Assembly: GCF_900114205.1 (NCBI RefSeq)
Contig: NZ_FOSH01000011.1
Location: 1 to 64,000 of the forward strand
Source of the DNA: Methylophaga sulfidovorans
Lineage (GTDB): Bacteria; Pseudomonadota; Gammaproteobacteria; Nitrosococcales; Methylophagaceae
Direction of reading: 5' to 3'
DNA length: 64,000 nt
Of this stretch, positions 28,554-39,777 are shown in pieces. The translations under genes and the position numbers were made by a program. Numbering within the stretch: position 1 is the first letter of the stretch; every line of letters begins with the position of its first letter. The notes beneath the pieces are model-generated. The model ran no database searches. It was given only the letters and a program-made list of their open reading frames with translations, and was not told the origin of the DNA.

Positions 28554-29198
28554 TTGACTTTATATTCCCGACTGTTTTTTTCTTTTTTTATTTTATCGAC
28601 ATCTCTTCTTCTCAGTTCTTGTTTTAGCTGGGGTGGCGGTGACAAAGAAGTGGATATGACACCACGTTATTATGTGTTGGATGTCGAGCGAGCGGATGTC
28701 GCTGCTGATTTTCCTGCAAATCGTGTTTTGCGACTTAATCCAGTGCGCGTTGTGCCACATTTTAAAAGTAAAACTTTAATATTCAGAGTCGGAGAAAATG
28801 AATATAAGGCTGTAGAGCCACATCAGTTTCTGGTTGACCCGGAAGTTATGTTTACTAATATTCTGAAACGCTGGTTACAAAAGAGCGGTCAATTCAGCAA
28901 GGTGGTCACCGATGATTCTGTGCCAGCTGATTTTACCATGGATGCTGCAGTGACAGCCTTCTATGGCGAAAAACGTCCTGCCTACTCACCCCAATCTGTT
29001 ATTGAAATGCAATTTTTCATGACGGCGGCAGATAATCCTGAGAAATTACTGTTTCAAACAGGCTTACGTGTTGATGTCGATATCGAACAAGCTACTCCGA
29101 GCAATGTTGTTACAGGCTGGAAAGAGGGAACTGAAGAACTTCTAACGACTTTAGAGCAGGATTTAAGCGCATATTTTGCAAAAGTAGATGCTAGGTAG
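28554..29198 (+). CDS. ABC-type transport auxiliary lipoprotein (PqiC/DUF330-like)
   Basis: An outer-membrane-type lipoprotein of about 214 residues. The start TTG 28554 follows AAGGAAG and gives a clean lipoprotein signal with lipobox LSSC. The mature part begins with PRYYVLDVERADV, then RVVPHFKSKTLIFRVGENEY, the pattern of DUF330/PqiC proteins that serve MCE-type lipid transporters. No MCE or permease gene is nearby, so it is an orphan. An upstream start at 28521 would add 11 residues before the signal and was not used. Confidence 0.8.
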   Translation: MTLYSRLFFSFFILSTSLLLSSCFSWGGGDKEVDMTPRYYVLDVERADVAADFPANRVLRLNPVRVVPHFKSKTLIFRVGENEYKAVEPHQFLVDPEVMFTNILKRWLQKSGQFSKVVTDDSVPADFTMDAAVTAFYGEKRPAYSPQSVIEMQFFMTAADNPEKLLFQTGLRVDVDIEQATPSNVVTGWKEGTEELLTTLEQDLSAYFAKVDAR

Positions 29199-29480
29199 CA
29201 TCTTGAGTTTAACGTGCAGGATATGGGCTTTAGTGGTAGGATAACAGGTTTGGTGGTTTAGACAGATTGGCCCCATTTCCGGGGTGAGTGTGTTTTTCCG
29301 GTAGTGCCTAAGCAAGTTACTGAAATTTGTGAAGTTATGTCTGGAATTCTTTCGACTGGTTTCGTCTTCTGAGACTGGTTGATAAACCATGTATGTAGAA
29401 CTGACTACGCTACACCTCTGTTCACTGAAACAGCCGAACAGCTGGTTTGTAGTCTTATGCTTTATTTGGACGGTCAATAA

Positions 29481-32072
29481 ATGAGTGAAATTGCCTTAGA
29501 ACTGGATTCGATAGGTATCGAAACCGAGATGAAGCAGTCGTACCTCGATTACGCCATGAGCGTTATCGTGGGACGGGCGCTACCTGATGTTCGTGATGGT
29601 TTAAAACCTGTACATCGTCGTGTTCTCTATGCGATGAGAGAACTGGGCAATAGCTGGAACAGCCCATATAAAAAGTCTGCTCGTATCGTCGGTGACGTTA
29701 TCGGTAAATATCACCCACATGGTGATACCGCCGTGTATGACACGATGGTTCGTATGGCTCAGCCATTCTCTATGCGTTATATGCTGGTTGATGGTCAGGG
29801 TAACTTCGGTTCGGTTGATGGTGATCCACCTGCTGCGATGCGTTACACCGAAGTCCGCATGGCTAAAATCGCTCATGAAATGTTGGCGGATCTTGAAAAA
29901 GAGACAGTTGACTTTGTACCTAACTATGATGAGTCCGAATCTGAACCAGCCGTTCTGCCAACAAAAATTCCTGCCTTATTAGTCAATGGCTCGTCAGGTA
30001 TTGCGGTGGGGATGGCGACGAATATTCCGCCACACAACCTTACTGAAATCCTGAATGCCTGTATTGCCATTATTGATAATCCTGATATCGGTATCCATGA
30101 ATTAATGGAATACGTGCCAGGGCCTGATTTCCCGACGTCAGGGATTATTAACGGTGCTCGTGGTATTGCAGAAGCCTATCAAACTGGTCGTGGTCGTGTT
30201 CACATTCGTGCCAGAGCCGATATCGAAACTAATGAGGCGACTGGACAGCAAAGTATCGTTGTTAAAGAGCTGCCTTATCAGGTCAATAAAGCGCGTTTAT
30301 TAGAAAAAATCGCCGAGCTTGTTAAAGATAAAAAAATGGAAGGTATTTCTGCCTTACGCGATGAGTCTGATAAAGACGGTATGCGTATGGTGATTGTACT
30401 GAAGCGTGGCGAAGTGCCTGAAGTAGTACTGAATAATCTGTATCAACAAACGCAGATGCAGACTGTCTTTGGTATCAATATGGTGGCGATTGTTGACGGA
30501 CAACCGCGCACATTAAATCTGAAAGCGATTTTGGATGCCTTTATTCGCCACCGTCGTGAAGTGGTGACTCGTCGTTCGATTTATGATTTAAGAAAAGCGC
30601 GTGAACGTGCTCACGTCTTAGAAGGTTTAGCAACTGCTTTAGCCAATATTGATGAAGTTATCGAACTGATTAAAGCTTCTCCGAATCCTGCTGAAGCAAA
30701 AGAAGCATTGGTTTCTAAAGGTTGGGCTTCAGGCATGATCCTGGAAATGCTCGGTGCAGCCGGTGCAGAAGCCTCACGCCCGGAAGACTTAGCGGATCAA
30801 TATGGTTTAGTTGAGAACCTTTATTATCTGTCTCCTGTTCAGGCACAAGCTATTCTGGATATGCGTTTACACCGCTTAACCGGTCTGGAACAAGACAAAA
30901 TTCTGCAAGAGTACCGTGAAGTATTAGACGTCATTGCAGAGTTATTAGCTATTTTGAGCGATCCAGATAATCTGATGGCTGTAATCCGTGAAGAATTAGT
31001 AGCGATTAATGCCGAATACGGTGATGAGCGTCGTACAGAAATTCTGGCAAATCATCTTGATTTAACTCTGGAAGATTTAATCACCGAAGAAGAAATGGTA
31101 GTGACTTTGTCTCATGCCGGTTATGCCAAAACACAGCAGCTTGATACTTATCAGGCACAAAAACGCGGTGGTAAAGGTAAAGCAGCAACCGCGATGAAAG
31201 ATGAAGACTTTATTGAGCATCTGTTCATTGCTAATACACATGACACACTTTTGTGTTTCTCCAGTGCAGGTAAAGTGTATTGGAAAAAAGTCTATGAATT
31301 ACCGCAGGGAAGCCGGGCTTCTCGTGGCAAACCTATTATCAATTTATTGCCTTTAGAAGAAGGTGAGAAGATTAATGCGGTGATGCCAATTCGTGAGTTT
31401 GAGGCTGATAAGTTTATCTTTATGGCAACAGCCTCTGGTACGGTTAAGAAAACGCCATTAGTCGATTACTCTCGTCCACGTGCTAACGGTATTATTGCAG
31501 TTGATCTGAAAGAGGGTGACCAACTCATTGATGTGGCCGTTACCGATGGTCACTCTGATGTGATGCTATTTAGCAATACTGGTAAAGTCATTCGCTTTAC
31601 TGAAACAGATGTCCGTTCTATGGGACGTGTCTCTCGTGGTGTTCGTGGCATGCGCATTGGTGACGATGAAAAAATTATTTCTCTGATTATTGCAGAAGAA
31701 GAGGGCGCTATCTTAACGGCGACAGAATATGGTTATGGTAAACGTACCAACCTTGCTGAATATCGTGTTCAGGGGCGTGGTGGTCAAGGCATTATTTCAA
31801 TTCAGACATCGGAACGAAATGGTTGCGTAGTTGGGGCTGTACAAGTCTGCGATGAGAATCAGATTATGCTGATTACTAATGGTGGCACATTGGTAAGAAC
31901 ACCGGTTAAGGATGTTTCATTGGTAGGCCGAAATACACAGGGTGTTAGATTAATTAATCTGAGTAATGGTGAAAAATTGGTCGGTCTTGAACGTGTTATC
32001 GAAGATGACGACGAAGATGTCGATTTAGCTATCGACGATGCTGATGATACTGACGAAACAACAGAAGAATAA
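29481..32072 (+). CDS. gyrA: DNA gyrase subunit A
   Basis: The breakage-reunion subunit of gyrase; introduces negative supercoils with GyrB. It has 863 residues. The catalytic Tyr lies in [10 protein letters not shown], and the C-terminal beta-pinwheel has the GyrA box region (YKAQ-like [12 protein letters not shown]). At the quinolone-determining site the sequence is [11 protein letters not shown], with Thr where E. coli has Ser83; Thr is found naturally in several gammaproteobacteria. The tail is acidic. The 282-bp leader holds its promoter, which I could not pin down. serC begins 2 bp after the stop. Confidence 0.98.
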   Translation: MSEIALELDSIGIETEMKQSYLDYAMSVIVGRALPDVRDGLKPVHRRVLYAMRELGNSWNSPYKKSARIVGDVIGKYHPHGDTAVYDTMVRMAQPFSMRYMLVDGQGNFGSVDGDPPAAMRYTEVRMAKIAHEMLADLEKETVDFVPNYDESESEPAVLPTKIPALLVNGSSGIAVGMATNIPPHNLTEILNACIAIIDNPDIGIHELMEYVPGPDFPTSGIINGARGIAEAYQTGRGRVHIRARADIETNEATGQQSIVVKELPYQVNKARLLEKIAELVKDKKMEGISALRDESDKDGMRMVIVLKRGEVPEVVLNNLYQQTQMQTVFGINMVAIVDGQPRTLNLKAILDAFIRHRREVVTRRSIYDLRKARERAHVLEGLATALANIDEVIELIKASPNPAEAKEALVSKGWASGMILEMLGAAGAEASRPEDLADQYGLVENLYYLSPVQAQAILDMRLHRLTGLEQDKILQEYREVLDVIAELLAILSDPDNLMAVIREELVAINAEYGDERRTEILANHLDLTLEDLITEEEMVVTLSHAGYAKTQQLDTYQAQKRGGKGKAATAMKDEDFIEHLFIANTHDTLLCFSSAGKVYWKKVYELPQGSRASRGKPIINLLPLEEGEKINAVMPIREFEADKFIFMATASGTVKKTPLVDYSRPRANGIIAVDLKEGDQLIDVAVTDGHSDVMLFSNTGKVIRFTETDVRSMGRVSRGVRGMRIGDDEKIISLIIAEEEGAILTATEYGYGKRTNLAEYRVQGRGGQGIISIQTSERNGCVVGAVQVCDENQIMLITNGGTLVRTPVKDVSLVGRNTQGVRLINLSNGEKLVGLERVIEDDDEDVDLAIDDADDTDETTEE

Positions 32073-32074
32073 AT

Positions 32075-33154
32075 TTGAGAGCTTATAATTTTAGTGCTGG
32101 TCCTGCTATGTTGCCTGATGCTGTCATGCAAAAAGCACAGCAGGAAATGCTTGATTGGAATGGGACCGGTATGTCTGTGATGGAAATGAGTCATCGCGGA
32201 CCGGAATATACGAGTATTGCTGAAAAAGCAGAAGCCGATCTGCGTGAATTAATGGGTATTTCTGATGATTATGCCGTACTGTTTTTACAGGGCGGCGCAT
32301 CTCTTCAGTTTCCCATGATTCCGATGAATCTGCTGCGAGGAAAAAAAACAGCAGATTATTTCAATACCGGTGCATGGTCTACAAAGGCGATAGCTGAAGC
32401 CAGACAATTCTGTAAGGTGAATATTGTTACAGATTCAACGGCAAACCATTTCACTACGATTGCTGGGCCCGAGCAATGGTCATTATCAAATGACGCTGCT
32501 TATGTTCATTACACTCCGAATGAAACCATTCATGGACTTGAGTTTGCTGACATCCCGGATGTAGGTGATGTGCCGCTGATAGCAGATCTATCCTCGACGA
32601 TTTTATCTCGTCCGATAGATGTATCTAAATTCGGCATGATTTACGCTGGTGCTCAGAAAAATATCGGTCCTGCAGGCCTGTGTATCGTCATTATCCGTAA
32701 GGATTTATTAGGTGAAGTATTGCCGGGGACACCGACAATGCTGAACTATAAAACTCATGCCGATAATGGCTCAATGTTTAATACACCTGCCACTTATAGC
32801 TGGTATCTGGCTGGCCTGGTTTTTGATTGGCTAAAACAGCAAGGTGGTTTAGAAGCAATGGCCACGTTGAATCAGCGTAAAGCGGCGAAGCTGTACGCGG
32901 CTATCGATGGAAGTGATTTTTATGCTAATCCGGTTGATATTCGCTATCGTTCCTGGATGAATGTACCGTTTACTCTGGCTGATGATAAGCTTGATAAACA
33001 ATTTCTTCAGCAAGCTGCTGAGCAGCATTTGTTGACGCTTAAAGGTCATCGTGATTTGGGCGGTATGCGTGCCAGTATTTATAATGCGATGCCAGAAGAA
33101 GGTGTTGATGCACTTATCAATTTTATGAATGAGTTTGAGCGTAAAAACGGGTAA
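32075..33154 (+). CDS. serC: phosphoserine aminotransferase
   Basis: A PLP enzyme of serine and pyridoxal phosphate synthesis. The 359-residue product opens MRAYNFSAGPAMLPDAV and includes the PLP-lysine segment YAGAQKNIGPAGLCIV. It begins with TTG two bases after the gyrA stop. That start matches the family N terminus exactly, and no other start is available without losing it. The order gyrA-serC-pheA is conserved in many gammaproteobacteria. Translation is likely coupled to gyrA. Confidence 0.96.
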   Translation: MRAYNFSAGPAMLPDAVMQKAQQEMLDWNGTGMSVMEMSHRGPEYTSIAEKAEADLRELMGISDDYAVLFLQGGASLQFPMIPMNLLRGKKTADYFNTGAWSTKAIAEARQFCKVNIVTDSTANHFTTIAGPEQWSLSNDAAYVHYTPNETIHGLEFADIPDVGDVPLIADLSSTILSRPIDVSKFGMIYAGAQKNIGPAGLCIVIIRKDLLGEVLPGTPTMLNYKTHADNGSMFNTPATYSWYLAGLVFDWLKQQGGLEAMATLNQRKAAKLYAAIDGSDFYANPVDIRYRSWMNVPFTLADDKLDKQFLQQAAEQHLLTLKGHRDLGGMRASIYNAMPEEGVDALINFMNEFERKNG

Positions 33155-33163
33155 CTGCTGCCA

Positions 33164-34252
33164 ATGAATGAGAAAGAAGCCTTAGCCAATATTCGTCAAA
33201 AAATTGATGATATCGATTTAAAAATTCAACAACTGTTGAATGACAGAGCTGCGATGGCGCAGGAAGTAGCCCGGATAAAAATCGATAGTGGCGAGCAGGC
33301 TGATTTTTATCGTCCTGAACGTGAAGCCATGGTGCTTAGAACGGTAATGGAGCGTAATGAAGGACCGCTGGCCTCAGCTGAAGTCGCGCGATTATTCCGT
33401 GAAATTATGTCAGCCTGTCTGGCCGCAGAAAAACCATTGCAGGTCGCATACCTCGGTCCGGAAGGCTCTTTCACTCAAGCAGCCGCACAAAAGCAGTTTG
33501 GGGGCAGTGTCGAATTACATCCCATGAGTACCATTGCTGATGTTTTTCATGCTGTTGAAACTTCTCATGCCTGTTATGGTGTTGTTCCAGTAGAAAACTC
33601 AACGGAAGGTATGGTCTCGCATACCTTAGATCGGTTTATCGCTTCGCCTTTGAAAATTAATGGTGAAGTGACGCTTCGTATTCATCACTATTTGTTAAGT
33701 AAAGAGAAAAACCTTGAAGATGTCAGAACGGTTTATGCACATCCGCAAGCCATAGCTCAATGTCGACAATGGTTGATGGAACAGCTGCCAGAGGCTGAGT
33801 TAGTGCCACTTAACAGTAATTCTGAAGCCGCTAAACGCGTTGCAGCAAAGCCTGATAATACAGCAGCCATTGCCGCTAATCGTGCTGCAGATATTTATGG
33901 TCTTTCTATATTAGCTAGCAATATTGAAGACGAAGTAGATAACACCACACGCTTTTTAGTGATTGGTTCACAAAATGTCGGACCATCTGGTGTTGATAAA
34001 ACTGCTTTACTTGTCGCAACAAAGAATAAGCCTGGTGCCTTACAAACTTTGTTAAAACCATTGGCAGATAACAGTATCAGTATGACCAGAATTGAATCCA
34101 GACCATCCAGAAAGGGCATTTGGGAATATGTGTTTTTCATCGATATTGAAGGGCACATTGATGAACCTGCTGTAGCATCAGCTCTATCTTTATTAGAAAA
34201 CGAGTCTTCTATGTTTCGTATATTAGGTTCTTATCCAAAGGCAGTTTTATGA
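33164..34252 (+). CDS. pheA: chorismate mutase / prephenate dehydratase
   Basis: The bifunctional P-protein of phenylalanine synthesis: 362 residues with a chorismate mutase domain (about 1-88), a prephenate dehydratase domain (about 92-270, with NTTRFLVIG near its end) and an ACT domain (about 277-362) carrying the ESRPS motif for phenylalanine feedback. The start at 33164 lies 9 bp after serC. No attenuator-like leader peptide is visible in the gap, so control is probably allosteric. It overlaps ispH by 4 bp. Confidence 0.97.
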   Translation: MNEKEALANIRQKIDDIDLKIQQLLNDRAAMAQEVARIKIDSGEQADFYRPEREAMVLRTVMERNEGPLASAEVARLFREIMSACLAAEKPLQVAYLGPEGSFTQAAAQKQFGGSVELHPMSTIADVFHAVETSHACYGVVPVENSTEGMVSHTLDRFIASPLKINGEVTLRIHHYLLSKEKNLEDVRTVYAHPQAIAQCRQWLMEQLPEAELVPLNSNSEAAKRVAAKPDNTAAIAANRAADIYGLSILASNIEDEVDNTTRFLVIGSQNVGPSGVDKTALLVATKNKPGALQTLLKPLADNSISMTRIESRPSRKGIWEYVFFIDIEGHIDEPAVASALSLLENESSMFRILGSYPKAVL

Positions 34253-35208
34253 GTAAAGAACTGATTCTCGCCAATCCCCGTGGTTTCTGTGCCGGTGTGG
34301 ATCGGGCAATTGATATCGTAGAGCGAGCACTGGAATTATTTGGCGCTCCGGTTTATGTACGTCATGAGGTTGTTCATAATCGCTTTGTCGTTGATGGACT
34401 TAGAAATAAAGGTGCAGTCTTCGTTGAAGAGATCGATGAAGTGCCTGATGGAAACACCTTAATATTCAGCGCACATGGTGTGTCCAAAAAAGTACAGAGT
34501 GAAGGCCGTAAACGCGATCTGAAAGTATTCGATGCTACTTGTCCATTAGTCACTAAAGTCCATATGGAAGTCTCTCGTTATGAAAAACAGAAGATGGAAT
34601 GCATTCTGATTGGCCATGCGGGTCATCCGGAAGTAGAAGGCACGATGGGACAATACACATCGACAGAAGGCGGAATGTACTTAGTCGAATCGCCTGAAGA
34701 TGTCGCTAATTTAAAGGTAAAAAATCCTCAGCAATTGGCGTTTGTTACCCAAACAACTCTTTCTGTTGATGATACATCGCTGGTGATTGATGCATTACGC
34801 GAATATTTTCCTGACATTATTGGTCCGAGCAAAGATGATATTTGTTATGCCACCCAAAACAGACAGGACGCAGTAAAAAAACTGGCAAATGAATGTGATC
34901 TGGTGTTAGTTGTGGGCTCTGTGAACAGTTCTAACTCAAATCGCTTGCGAGAATTATCAGAGAAATTGGGGACGCCTGCATATTTAATAGACAATGCTGA
35001 GCAAATAGATCCACAATGGCTTGAAAATAAAAATCGAATTGGTTTGACTGCAGGTGCTTCTGCACCTGAAATCTTAGTCAATCAGGTCGTTGAAAAACTT
35101 CGTGACTTAGGTGTTGATTCGTCATATGAAGATGACGGTTTAAAAGAGAATATTGAATTCTCATTACCACGAGAATTAAAGATAGATACATCAAGTCTGA
35201 AAAAATAA
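34249..35208 (+). CDS. ispH: 4-hydroxy-3-methylbut-2-enyl diphosphate reductase
   Basis: The last step of the MEP isoprenoid pathway, giving IPP and DMAPP. It is 319 residues long. The iron-sulfur ligands lie in [13 protein letters not shown], in [12 protein letters not shown] and in the C-terminal [11 protein letters not shown] region with its CYATQNRQ segment. It overlaps the end of pheA by 4 bp (ATGA), so it is part of the gyrA-serC-pheA-ispH run. Confidence 0.97.
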   Translation: MSKELILANPRGFCAGVDRAIDIVERALELFGAPVYVRHEVVHNRFVVDGLRNKGAVFVEEIDEVPDGNTLIFSAHGVSKKVQSEGRKRDLKVFDATCPLVTKVHMEVSRYEKQKMECILIGHAGHPEVEGTMGQYTSTEGGMYLVESPEDVANLKVKNPQQLAFVTQTTLSVDDTSLVIDALREYFPDIIGPSKDDICYATQNRQDAVKKLANECDLVLVVGSVNSSNSNRLRELSEKLGTPAYLIDNAEQIDPQWLENKNRIGLTAGASAPEILVNQVVEKLRDLGVDSSYEDDGLKENIEFSLPRELKIDTSSLKK

Positions 35209-35221
35209 AACAAGGCTGACC

Positions 35222-36634
35222 ATGTCGTTTTTGCCCGTATTGCTTTGGACAGACATTTTAATTTTCCTGCTCCTCACAGTTATTGTGGCAGCAGTGATGT
35301 ATATAAGAAGACGTCCTCATCTGAGTGCGCCATGGAAATCAGTGATGATGCGAAAGCGGGGTATGATCTCCGTGATGATTTTGTCTTGTTATGTGGTTAT
35401 TGGGCTACTGGACTCTATGCATTATCGCCCAGCCCTGGAATCTACTGAAAATACACAGGAAACTTACTATTCATCAGAAGTTTTGAGCGTGTTTGATTGG
35501 TTGGTTTTACCACTTAAACAGCAAATGGAAAAAACTTACTCGGCACCGTTTTCAGATCGATTGTTTGTTAAAGAAATACAGACAATGAATGATGGATCTA
35601 TTAAATACGATTATCCAAAACTAAAATACGGTGCGGCACATCTTGCTCAAGTTGATGATAAAGCAGCAGATATATATCAAACTGTTCTTAAAGCCAGTCT
35701 GCTGAGTTTATTGCTGCTGTTTCTGATTTATATTTGTCATGTGGTTGCTGCCTCGCGATGTAAGCTGGCACAATTTCCTCACCAGTTTAAACGTATCGCT
35801 CTTAATCAATCTCAATACCCACTCTATACTTTCTATTTCACCGCTTTCTGCCTTCTGTTTGTTGTCGTTAATCTCATTTTCCTTAGTCAAAATTATCACG
35901 TATTCGGGACCGATAAGGTTGGTCAGGATGTGTTATATCAATCCCTGAAAAGTGTTCGTACCGGTTTAGTGATTGGTACTTTAACGACCTTAGTTATGTT
36001 GCCAATGGCGATCATGCTGGGGATTGCAGCAGGTTATTTTAGAGGCTGGATAGATGATGTCATACAGTATATTTATACGACCCTGAATTCGATCCCTGGC
36101 GTATTGTTGATTGCTGCAGCCGTTTTAATTCTGCAGGTCTACGTAAATAACCATCCTGAGAATTTCAAAACGATTGCTGAACGCGCCGATATCAGGCTAC
36201 TGTTTTTATGTATTATTTTGGGCATGACCAGCTGGACAGGCTTATGTCGAATTCTACGTGCTGAAACCCTGAAATTACGGGAAGCTGAATATGTGATGGC
36301 TTCACGTGCGTTGGGAGCGGGTAGTTTCAGTATTTTGCATAAACATATTTTGCCTAATCTGATGCATCTGGTGCTTATTGCCGTTGTACTCGACTTTAGT
36401 GGCTTAGTATTAGCTGAAGCTGTGTTGTCCTATGTTGGGGTAGGTGTGGATCCCTCGATGATCAGCTGGGGCAATATGATTAATAGTGCACGGCTGGAAA
36501 TGGCTCGGGAACCTGTAGTTTGGTGGTCTTTAACTGCGGCGTTCATTTCTATGTTTGTACTTGTCCTTGCCGCTAATTTATTTGCTGATGTTGTTCGTGA
36601 TGCCTTTGATCCCAGAATGCAGGAGGCAAGATGA
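35222..36634 (+). CDS. peptide ABC importer permease (OppC/YejE-like) with long N-terminal region
   Basis: A 470-residue membrane permease. The C-terminal 250 residues are a typical BPD inner-membrane domain (GTDKVGQDVLYQSLKSVRTG, GAGSFSILHKHILPN as the EAA-type loop, LSYVGVGVDPSMISWGNMI). The N-terminal 220 residues hold about four helices and a large periplasmic loop, longer than ordinary OppC. It overlaps the ATPase gene by 4 bp. No OppB-like permease or binding protein is in the window. The partner may be elsewhere, or this permease may act without one. Confidence 0.88.
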   Translation: MSFLPVLLWTDILIFLLLTVIVAAVMYIRRRPHLSAPWKSVMMRKRGMISVMILSCYVVIGLLDSMHYRPALESTENTQETYYSSEVLSVFDWLVLPLKQQMEKTYSAPFSDRLFVKEIQTMNDGSIKYDYPKLKYGAAHLAQVDDKAADIYQTVLKASLLSLLLLFLIYICHVVAASRCKLAQFPHQFKRIALNQSQYPLYTFYFTAFCLLFVVVNLIFLSQNYHVFGTDKVGQDVLYQSLKSVRTGLVIGTLTTLVMLPMAIMLGIAAGYFRGWIDDVIQYIYTTLNSIPGVLLIAAAVLILQVYVNNHPENFKTIAERADIRLLFLCIILGMTSWTGLCRILRAETLKLREAEYVMASRALGAGSFSILHKHILPNLMHLVLIAVVLDFSGLVLAEAVLSYVGVGVDPSMISWGNMINSARLEMAREPVVWWSLTAAFISMFVLVLAANLFADVVRDAFDPRMQEAR

Positions 36635-38658
36635 GCTCGCTGCTCGAAGTCACAGGATTAAGAACCTGGTTTGGCCATGATAGTGATCCCTATAAAGCTG
36701 TAGATGGTGTCGATTTCTGCATTGAAAAAGGTCAGACCTTTGCCTTACTTGGCGAGTCTGGTTGCGGAAAATCAATGACAGCCTTATCACTGCTACGACT
36801 GAATCCATATCCGGCGAGTCATATTGTTTCCGGTGAGGTCCGTTTGGCAGGAGAGGAAATTCTGTCTTTATCTGAAGCTGAGATGGAAAAAATTCGCGGT
36901 CGGCGGGTTGCGATGATATTTCAGGAACCACAAAGTTCACTAAACCCTGTGTTGACAGTAGGCCAACAGATTGCAGAAGTGTTTCATTGGCACTTCACGC
37001 TGGATAAAAAAGCGATTTATACACGAACACTTGAATTACTTCACTCTGTTGGTATTCCTGATCCTATTGAACGAATCAATGCCTACCCGCATCAATTATC
37101 AGGTGGTATGAAGCAACGTGTGATGATAGCTATGGCACTGGCTGGTGAGCCTGAATTATTGATTGCCGATGAGCCTACAACTGCTTTAGATGTCACCATT
37201 CAGGCTCAAATTCTCGACTTGTTAAAAGATATTCAACAAAAAACGGGGATGGCCATTTTGTTAATCACCCATGATCTGGGTGTTGTTGCACAAATGGCGG
37301 ACCATGTGGCGGTAATGTATGCCGGACAGATTGTTGAATCAGCTAGCCGCGAGCAATTTTTTAATAATACCCTGCACCCATACACGCGTAAACTGTTTGA
37401 AGCCATCCCGTCAGAACAAAAGCGGGAAGAAAAGTTGACGGTTATCAAAGGTAGTGTGCCACCACTGAACAGACAGTTTACCGCTTGTCGCTTTGCTGAA
37501 CGTTGTGAGTTAGCCTGGCAGTATTGTCAGGAAGCTGAACCTCGCTGGATCAACAATAATGATCATGGCGTCCGTTGTCATTTATATGATCCAGATGTGG
37601 ACGCTGAACATATTAAATCTCAAAAACAGGTGTCTAGCTCACGATTATCCGAAGTTATACCAGCGAATAATGCTATTTTGCAGGTCAGTCAGTTAAAAGT
37701 GCACTTTCCTATAAAAAAAGGGCTTTTTCAACGTACAGTAGGTGCTGTTAAGGCGGTTGATGATATTACCTTGGATCTCCGTTCTGCCGAAACACTTGCT
37801 CTGGTTGGTGAGTCGGGTTGTGGGAAAACAACGGTTGGTAAAGGAATTTTGCAGCTTGTTCCTGTGACTTCAGGCAACGTGGTTTTTCAGGGACAAAAAC
37901 TGAATCGTTTATCAATCCGCGCTTTACGTTCAGTGCGTGCATCCATGCAGATTATTTTTCAGGATCCTTTTGCTTCAATGAACCCTCGAATGACGATTAA
38001 TAATGTCATTAAAGAAGGCATGCTGACCTCGAAGATTAAAGATTCAGCAGCACAAGAGGCGAAAGTCGATGAATTATTAACAAGAGTAGGCCTGCGAGCA
38101 GATATAAAACATCGTTATCCGCACGAGTTTTCTGGTGGACAACGACAGCGTATTTGTATAGCCCGAGCATTGGCGGCTGAGCCGGAAGTAATCATTTGTG
38201 ATGAGCCCACCAGTGCCTTAGATGTGTCTGTACAGGCACAGATTTTAAATTTACTTCGTGATATCCAACATGAGTTCGGCTTATCTTTTTTATTTATTAC
38301 TCATAATATTAGTGTAGTCGACTATCTAGCGCATCGCGTTGCGGTTATGTACCTGGGACGAATTGTTGAGCAGGGCACACGTGAGGAAGTATTAAATAGT
38401 CCCAAACATCCTTATACGCAGGCATTGCTTGCGGCGGTGCCAAAAATTGCCGCAGAAACTCATCTGAGCAAACAAAAACTGCAAGGTGAGCTTCCTTCAC
38501 CCGCCAATCCACCTAAAGGCTGTCATTTTCACCAGCGTTGCCCGCATGTTATGCCTGTATGTTTAGAACAATACCCTGACACGACATTGCTGAGCCCGAC
38601 ACATAATGTGAAATGTTTTTTATTTGAGGAAAATTATGGATCAACAAACACAAACTGA
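36631..38658 (+). CDS. peptide ABC importer, double ATPase (YejF-like)
   Basis: A 675-residue protein holding two complete ATP-binding cassettes. Each has a Walker A ([24 protein letters not shown]), a signature ([18 protein letters not shown]) and a Walker B with DEPTTALD or DEPTSALD. Each cassette ends in an oligopeptide-transporter C-terminal extension with cysteines ([29 protein letters not shown]). It powers import of peptides or opines with the adjacent permease. It overlaps the DUF1244 gene by 23 bp. Confidence 0.93.
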   Translation: MSSLLEVTGLRTWFGHDSDPYKAVDGVDFCIEKGQTFALLGESGCGKSMTALSLLRLNPYPASHIVSGEVRLAGEEILSLSEAEMEKIRGRRVAMIFQEPQSSLNPVLTVGQQIAEVFHWHFTLDKKAIYTRTLELLHSVGIPDPIERINAYPHQLSGGMKQRVMIAMALAGEPELLIADEPTTALDVTIQAQILDLLKDIQQKTGMAILLITHDLGVVAQMADHVAVMYAGQIVESASREQFFNNTLHPYTRKLFEAIPSEQKREEKLTVIKGSVPPLNRQFTACRFAERCELAWQYCQEAEPRWINNNDHGVRCHLYDPDVDAEHIKSQKQVSSSRLSEVIPANNAILQVSQLKVHFPIKKGLFQRTVGAVKAVDDITLDLRSAETLALVGESGCGKTTVGKGILQLVPVTSGNVVFQGQKLNRLSIRALRSVRASMQIIFQDPFASMNPRMTINNVIKEGMLTSKIKDSAAQEAKVDELLTRVGLRADIKHRYPHEFSGGQRQRICIARALAAEPEVIICDEPTSALDVSVQAQILNLLRDIQHEFGLSFLFITHNISVVDYLAHRVAVMYLGRIVEQGTREEVLNSPKHPYTQALLAAVPKIAAETHLSKQKLQGELPSPANPPKGCHFHQRCPHVMPVCLEQYPDTTLLSPTHNVKCFLFEENYGSTNTN

Positions 38659-38893
38659 ACTGGAAGCCGCAGCATTCAGACGTTTAATCAAACACCTGCA
38701 AGAAAATACCGATGTACAGAATATTGACTTGATGAATTTGGCCGGTTTTTGTCGAAATTGTCTATCAAAATGGTATTTGGCTGCAGCCGAAGAAAAACAG
38801 ATTGATATGAATTACGATGAGGCACGTGAATACGTTTACGGCATGCCATATAGCGAATGGAAGGACAAATATCAGACAGGACCAAAACAGTAG
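38636..38893 (+). CDS. DUF1244 family protein
   Basis: An 85-residue protein matching DUF1244 (AAFRRLIKHLQENTDVQNID, MNLAGFCRNCLSKWY, YDEAREYVYGMPYSEWK). The family is a small helical fold of unknown function with two conserved Cys (FCRNC) here. The start at 38636 follows GAGGAAAATT inside the end of the ATPase gene. It is the last gene of the run and converges with the anti-sigma gene. Confidence 0.9.
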   Translation: MDQQTQTELEAAAFRRLIKHLQENTDVQNIDLMNLAGFCRNCLSKWYLAAAEEKQIDMNYDEAREYVYGMPYSEWKDKYQTGPKQ

Positions 38894-38912
38894 GCAATGA
38901 AATTCTGTGAGC

Positions 38913-39155
38913 TTATCTGGACTCTGAATCAGACAGGGCTCGCAGCTTTTCTGCTAAGGCCTTAGTGTCAGTATGGTGTTCTTCTGTCGGGTGAATTGTA
39001 GCAACAGTATCGATCGTCTGACGAATTTGCTGTAAATAATTACGGCAGCAACCACAAATAAGCAAATGTAGAAACAAACCGATACGTTTCCTTAAAGGAA
39101 GATCTCCCTCAAGATAGTTACTGGCTTCTTCAGCTACATCTTTACATTGAAACAT
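38913..39155 (-). CDS. zinc-finger anti-sigma factor (zf-HC2 type)
   Basis: An 80-residue protein with the ZAS signature HLLICGCC (His-x3-Cys-x2-Cys), preceded by an upstream Cys (FQCKDV). No membrane helix is visible, so it is a soluble anti-sigma factor in which zinc/thiol chemistry could control release of the sigma factor. The start at 39155 lies 4 bp past the sigma factor stop, with GAGGA upstream. The earlier reading frame belongs to the sigma gene in another frame. It probably holds the adjacent ECF sigma factor inactive until stress. Confidence 0.85.
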   Translation of the reverse strand: MFQCKDVAEEASNYLEGDLPLRKRIGLFLHLLICGCCRNYLQQIRQTIDTVATIHPTEEHHTDTKALAEKLRALSDSESR

Positions 39156-39159
39156 CTGC

Positions 39160-39771
39160 TTATTGTCCTCGGTACTCTTCAATTTTGTGATGCAATGTAG
39201 TCCGTGCCCGGTGTAAAAGAACTCTAGCATTAGACGAACTAATATCAAGAATGTTACAAATCTCTGACATTTCTAATCCTTCCATATCATACATAGTTAA
39301 CATGGCACGCTGATTGGCTGGCAGTTTGCGAAAGCTTGTCTCAATAACAATTCGTAACTGTTCATTTTCTAACAAAGCATCTGGAGTTTCTTCATCCCAC
39401 GGTAAGATGTTATCTAAACGATGTCCACGCTCATCAAACTTGTCATGTGGAACCGACTCCCAACCGTCATCAAGTGAAACTTGACGCTGTTCTCGTTTAA
39501 AACGGGTTTTGGCACCATTACTGGTAATTTGTAATAACCAGGTTTTCAGACTTGAGCGACCCTCAAAGTTTGGTAATGCTTTGATAGCTGACAACCAGGC
39601 ATCCTGCACAATTTCATCCGCAAATGCCTCACCTACAATCGCCCTGGCAACAGTTAACATCAGCCCATGATATTGGGATACAACATAGTCAAACGCTTTT
39701 GCATCGCCATTAATTAATTGCCTGATTAAGTTGTGCTCATCGGCTGAGCTCAACTTCACATTTTTTTTCAT
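39160..39771 (-). CDS. ECF-type RNA polymerase sigma factor
   Basis: A group 4 sigma factor of 203 residues with regions 2 (FDYVVSQYHGLMLTVARAIV to NFEGRSSLKTWLLQI) and 4 (FRKLPANQRAMLTMYDMEGL to SNARVLLHRAR). Its 3' neighbour encodes a zf-HC2 anti-sigma factor. It is transcribed away from the HvfA-like peptide gene, with a candidate ECF promoter in between. The start at 39771 is the first ATG that leaves only a short tail before region 2, but the SD (AAGGA) is 14 nt away, so the exact start is uncertain. Confidence 0.9.
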   Translation of the reverse strand: MKKNVKLSSADEHNLIRQLINGDAKAFDYVVSQYHGLMLTVARAIVGEAFADEIVQDAWLSAIKALPNFEGRSSLKTWLLQITSNGAKTRFKREQRQVSLDDGWESVPHDKFDERGHRLDNILPWDEETPDALLENEQLRIVIETSFRKLPANQRAMLTMYDMEGLEMSEICNILDISSSNARVLLHRARTTLHHKIEEYRGQ

Positions 39772-39777
39772 TTTGTT

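Noticed and set aside
29481-32072. Quinolone-resistance mutation in gyrA
   Set aside because: Thr at the position of E. coli Ser83 is the natural residue in several gammaproteobacteria, so it is not evidence of acquired resistance.
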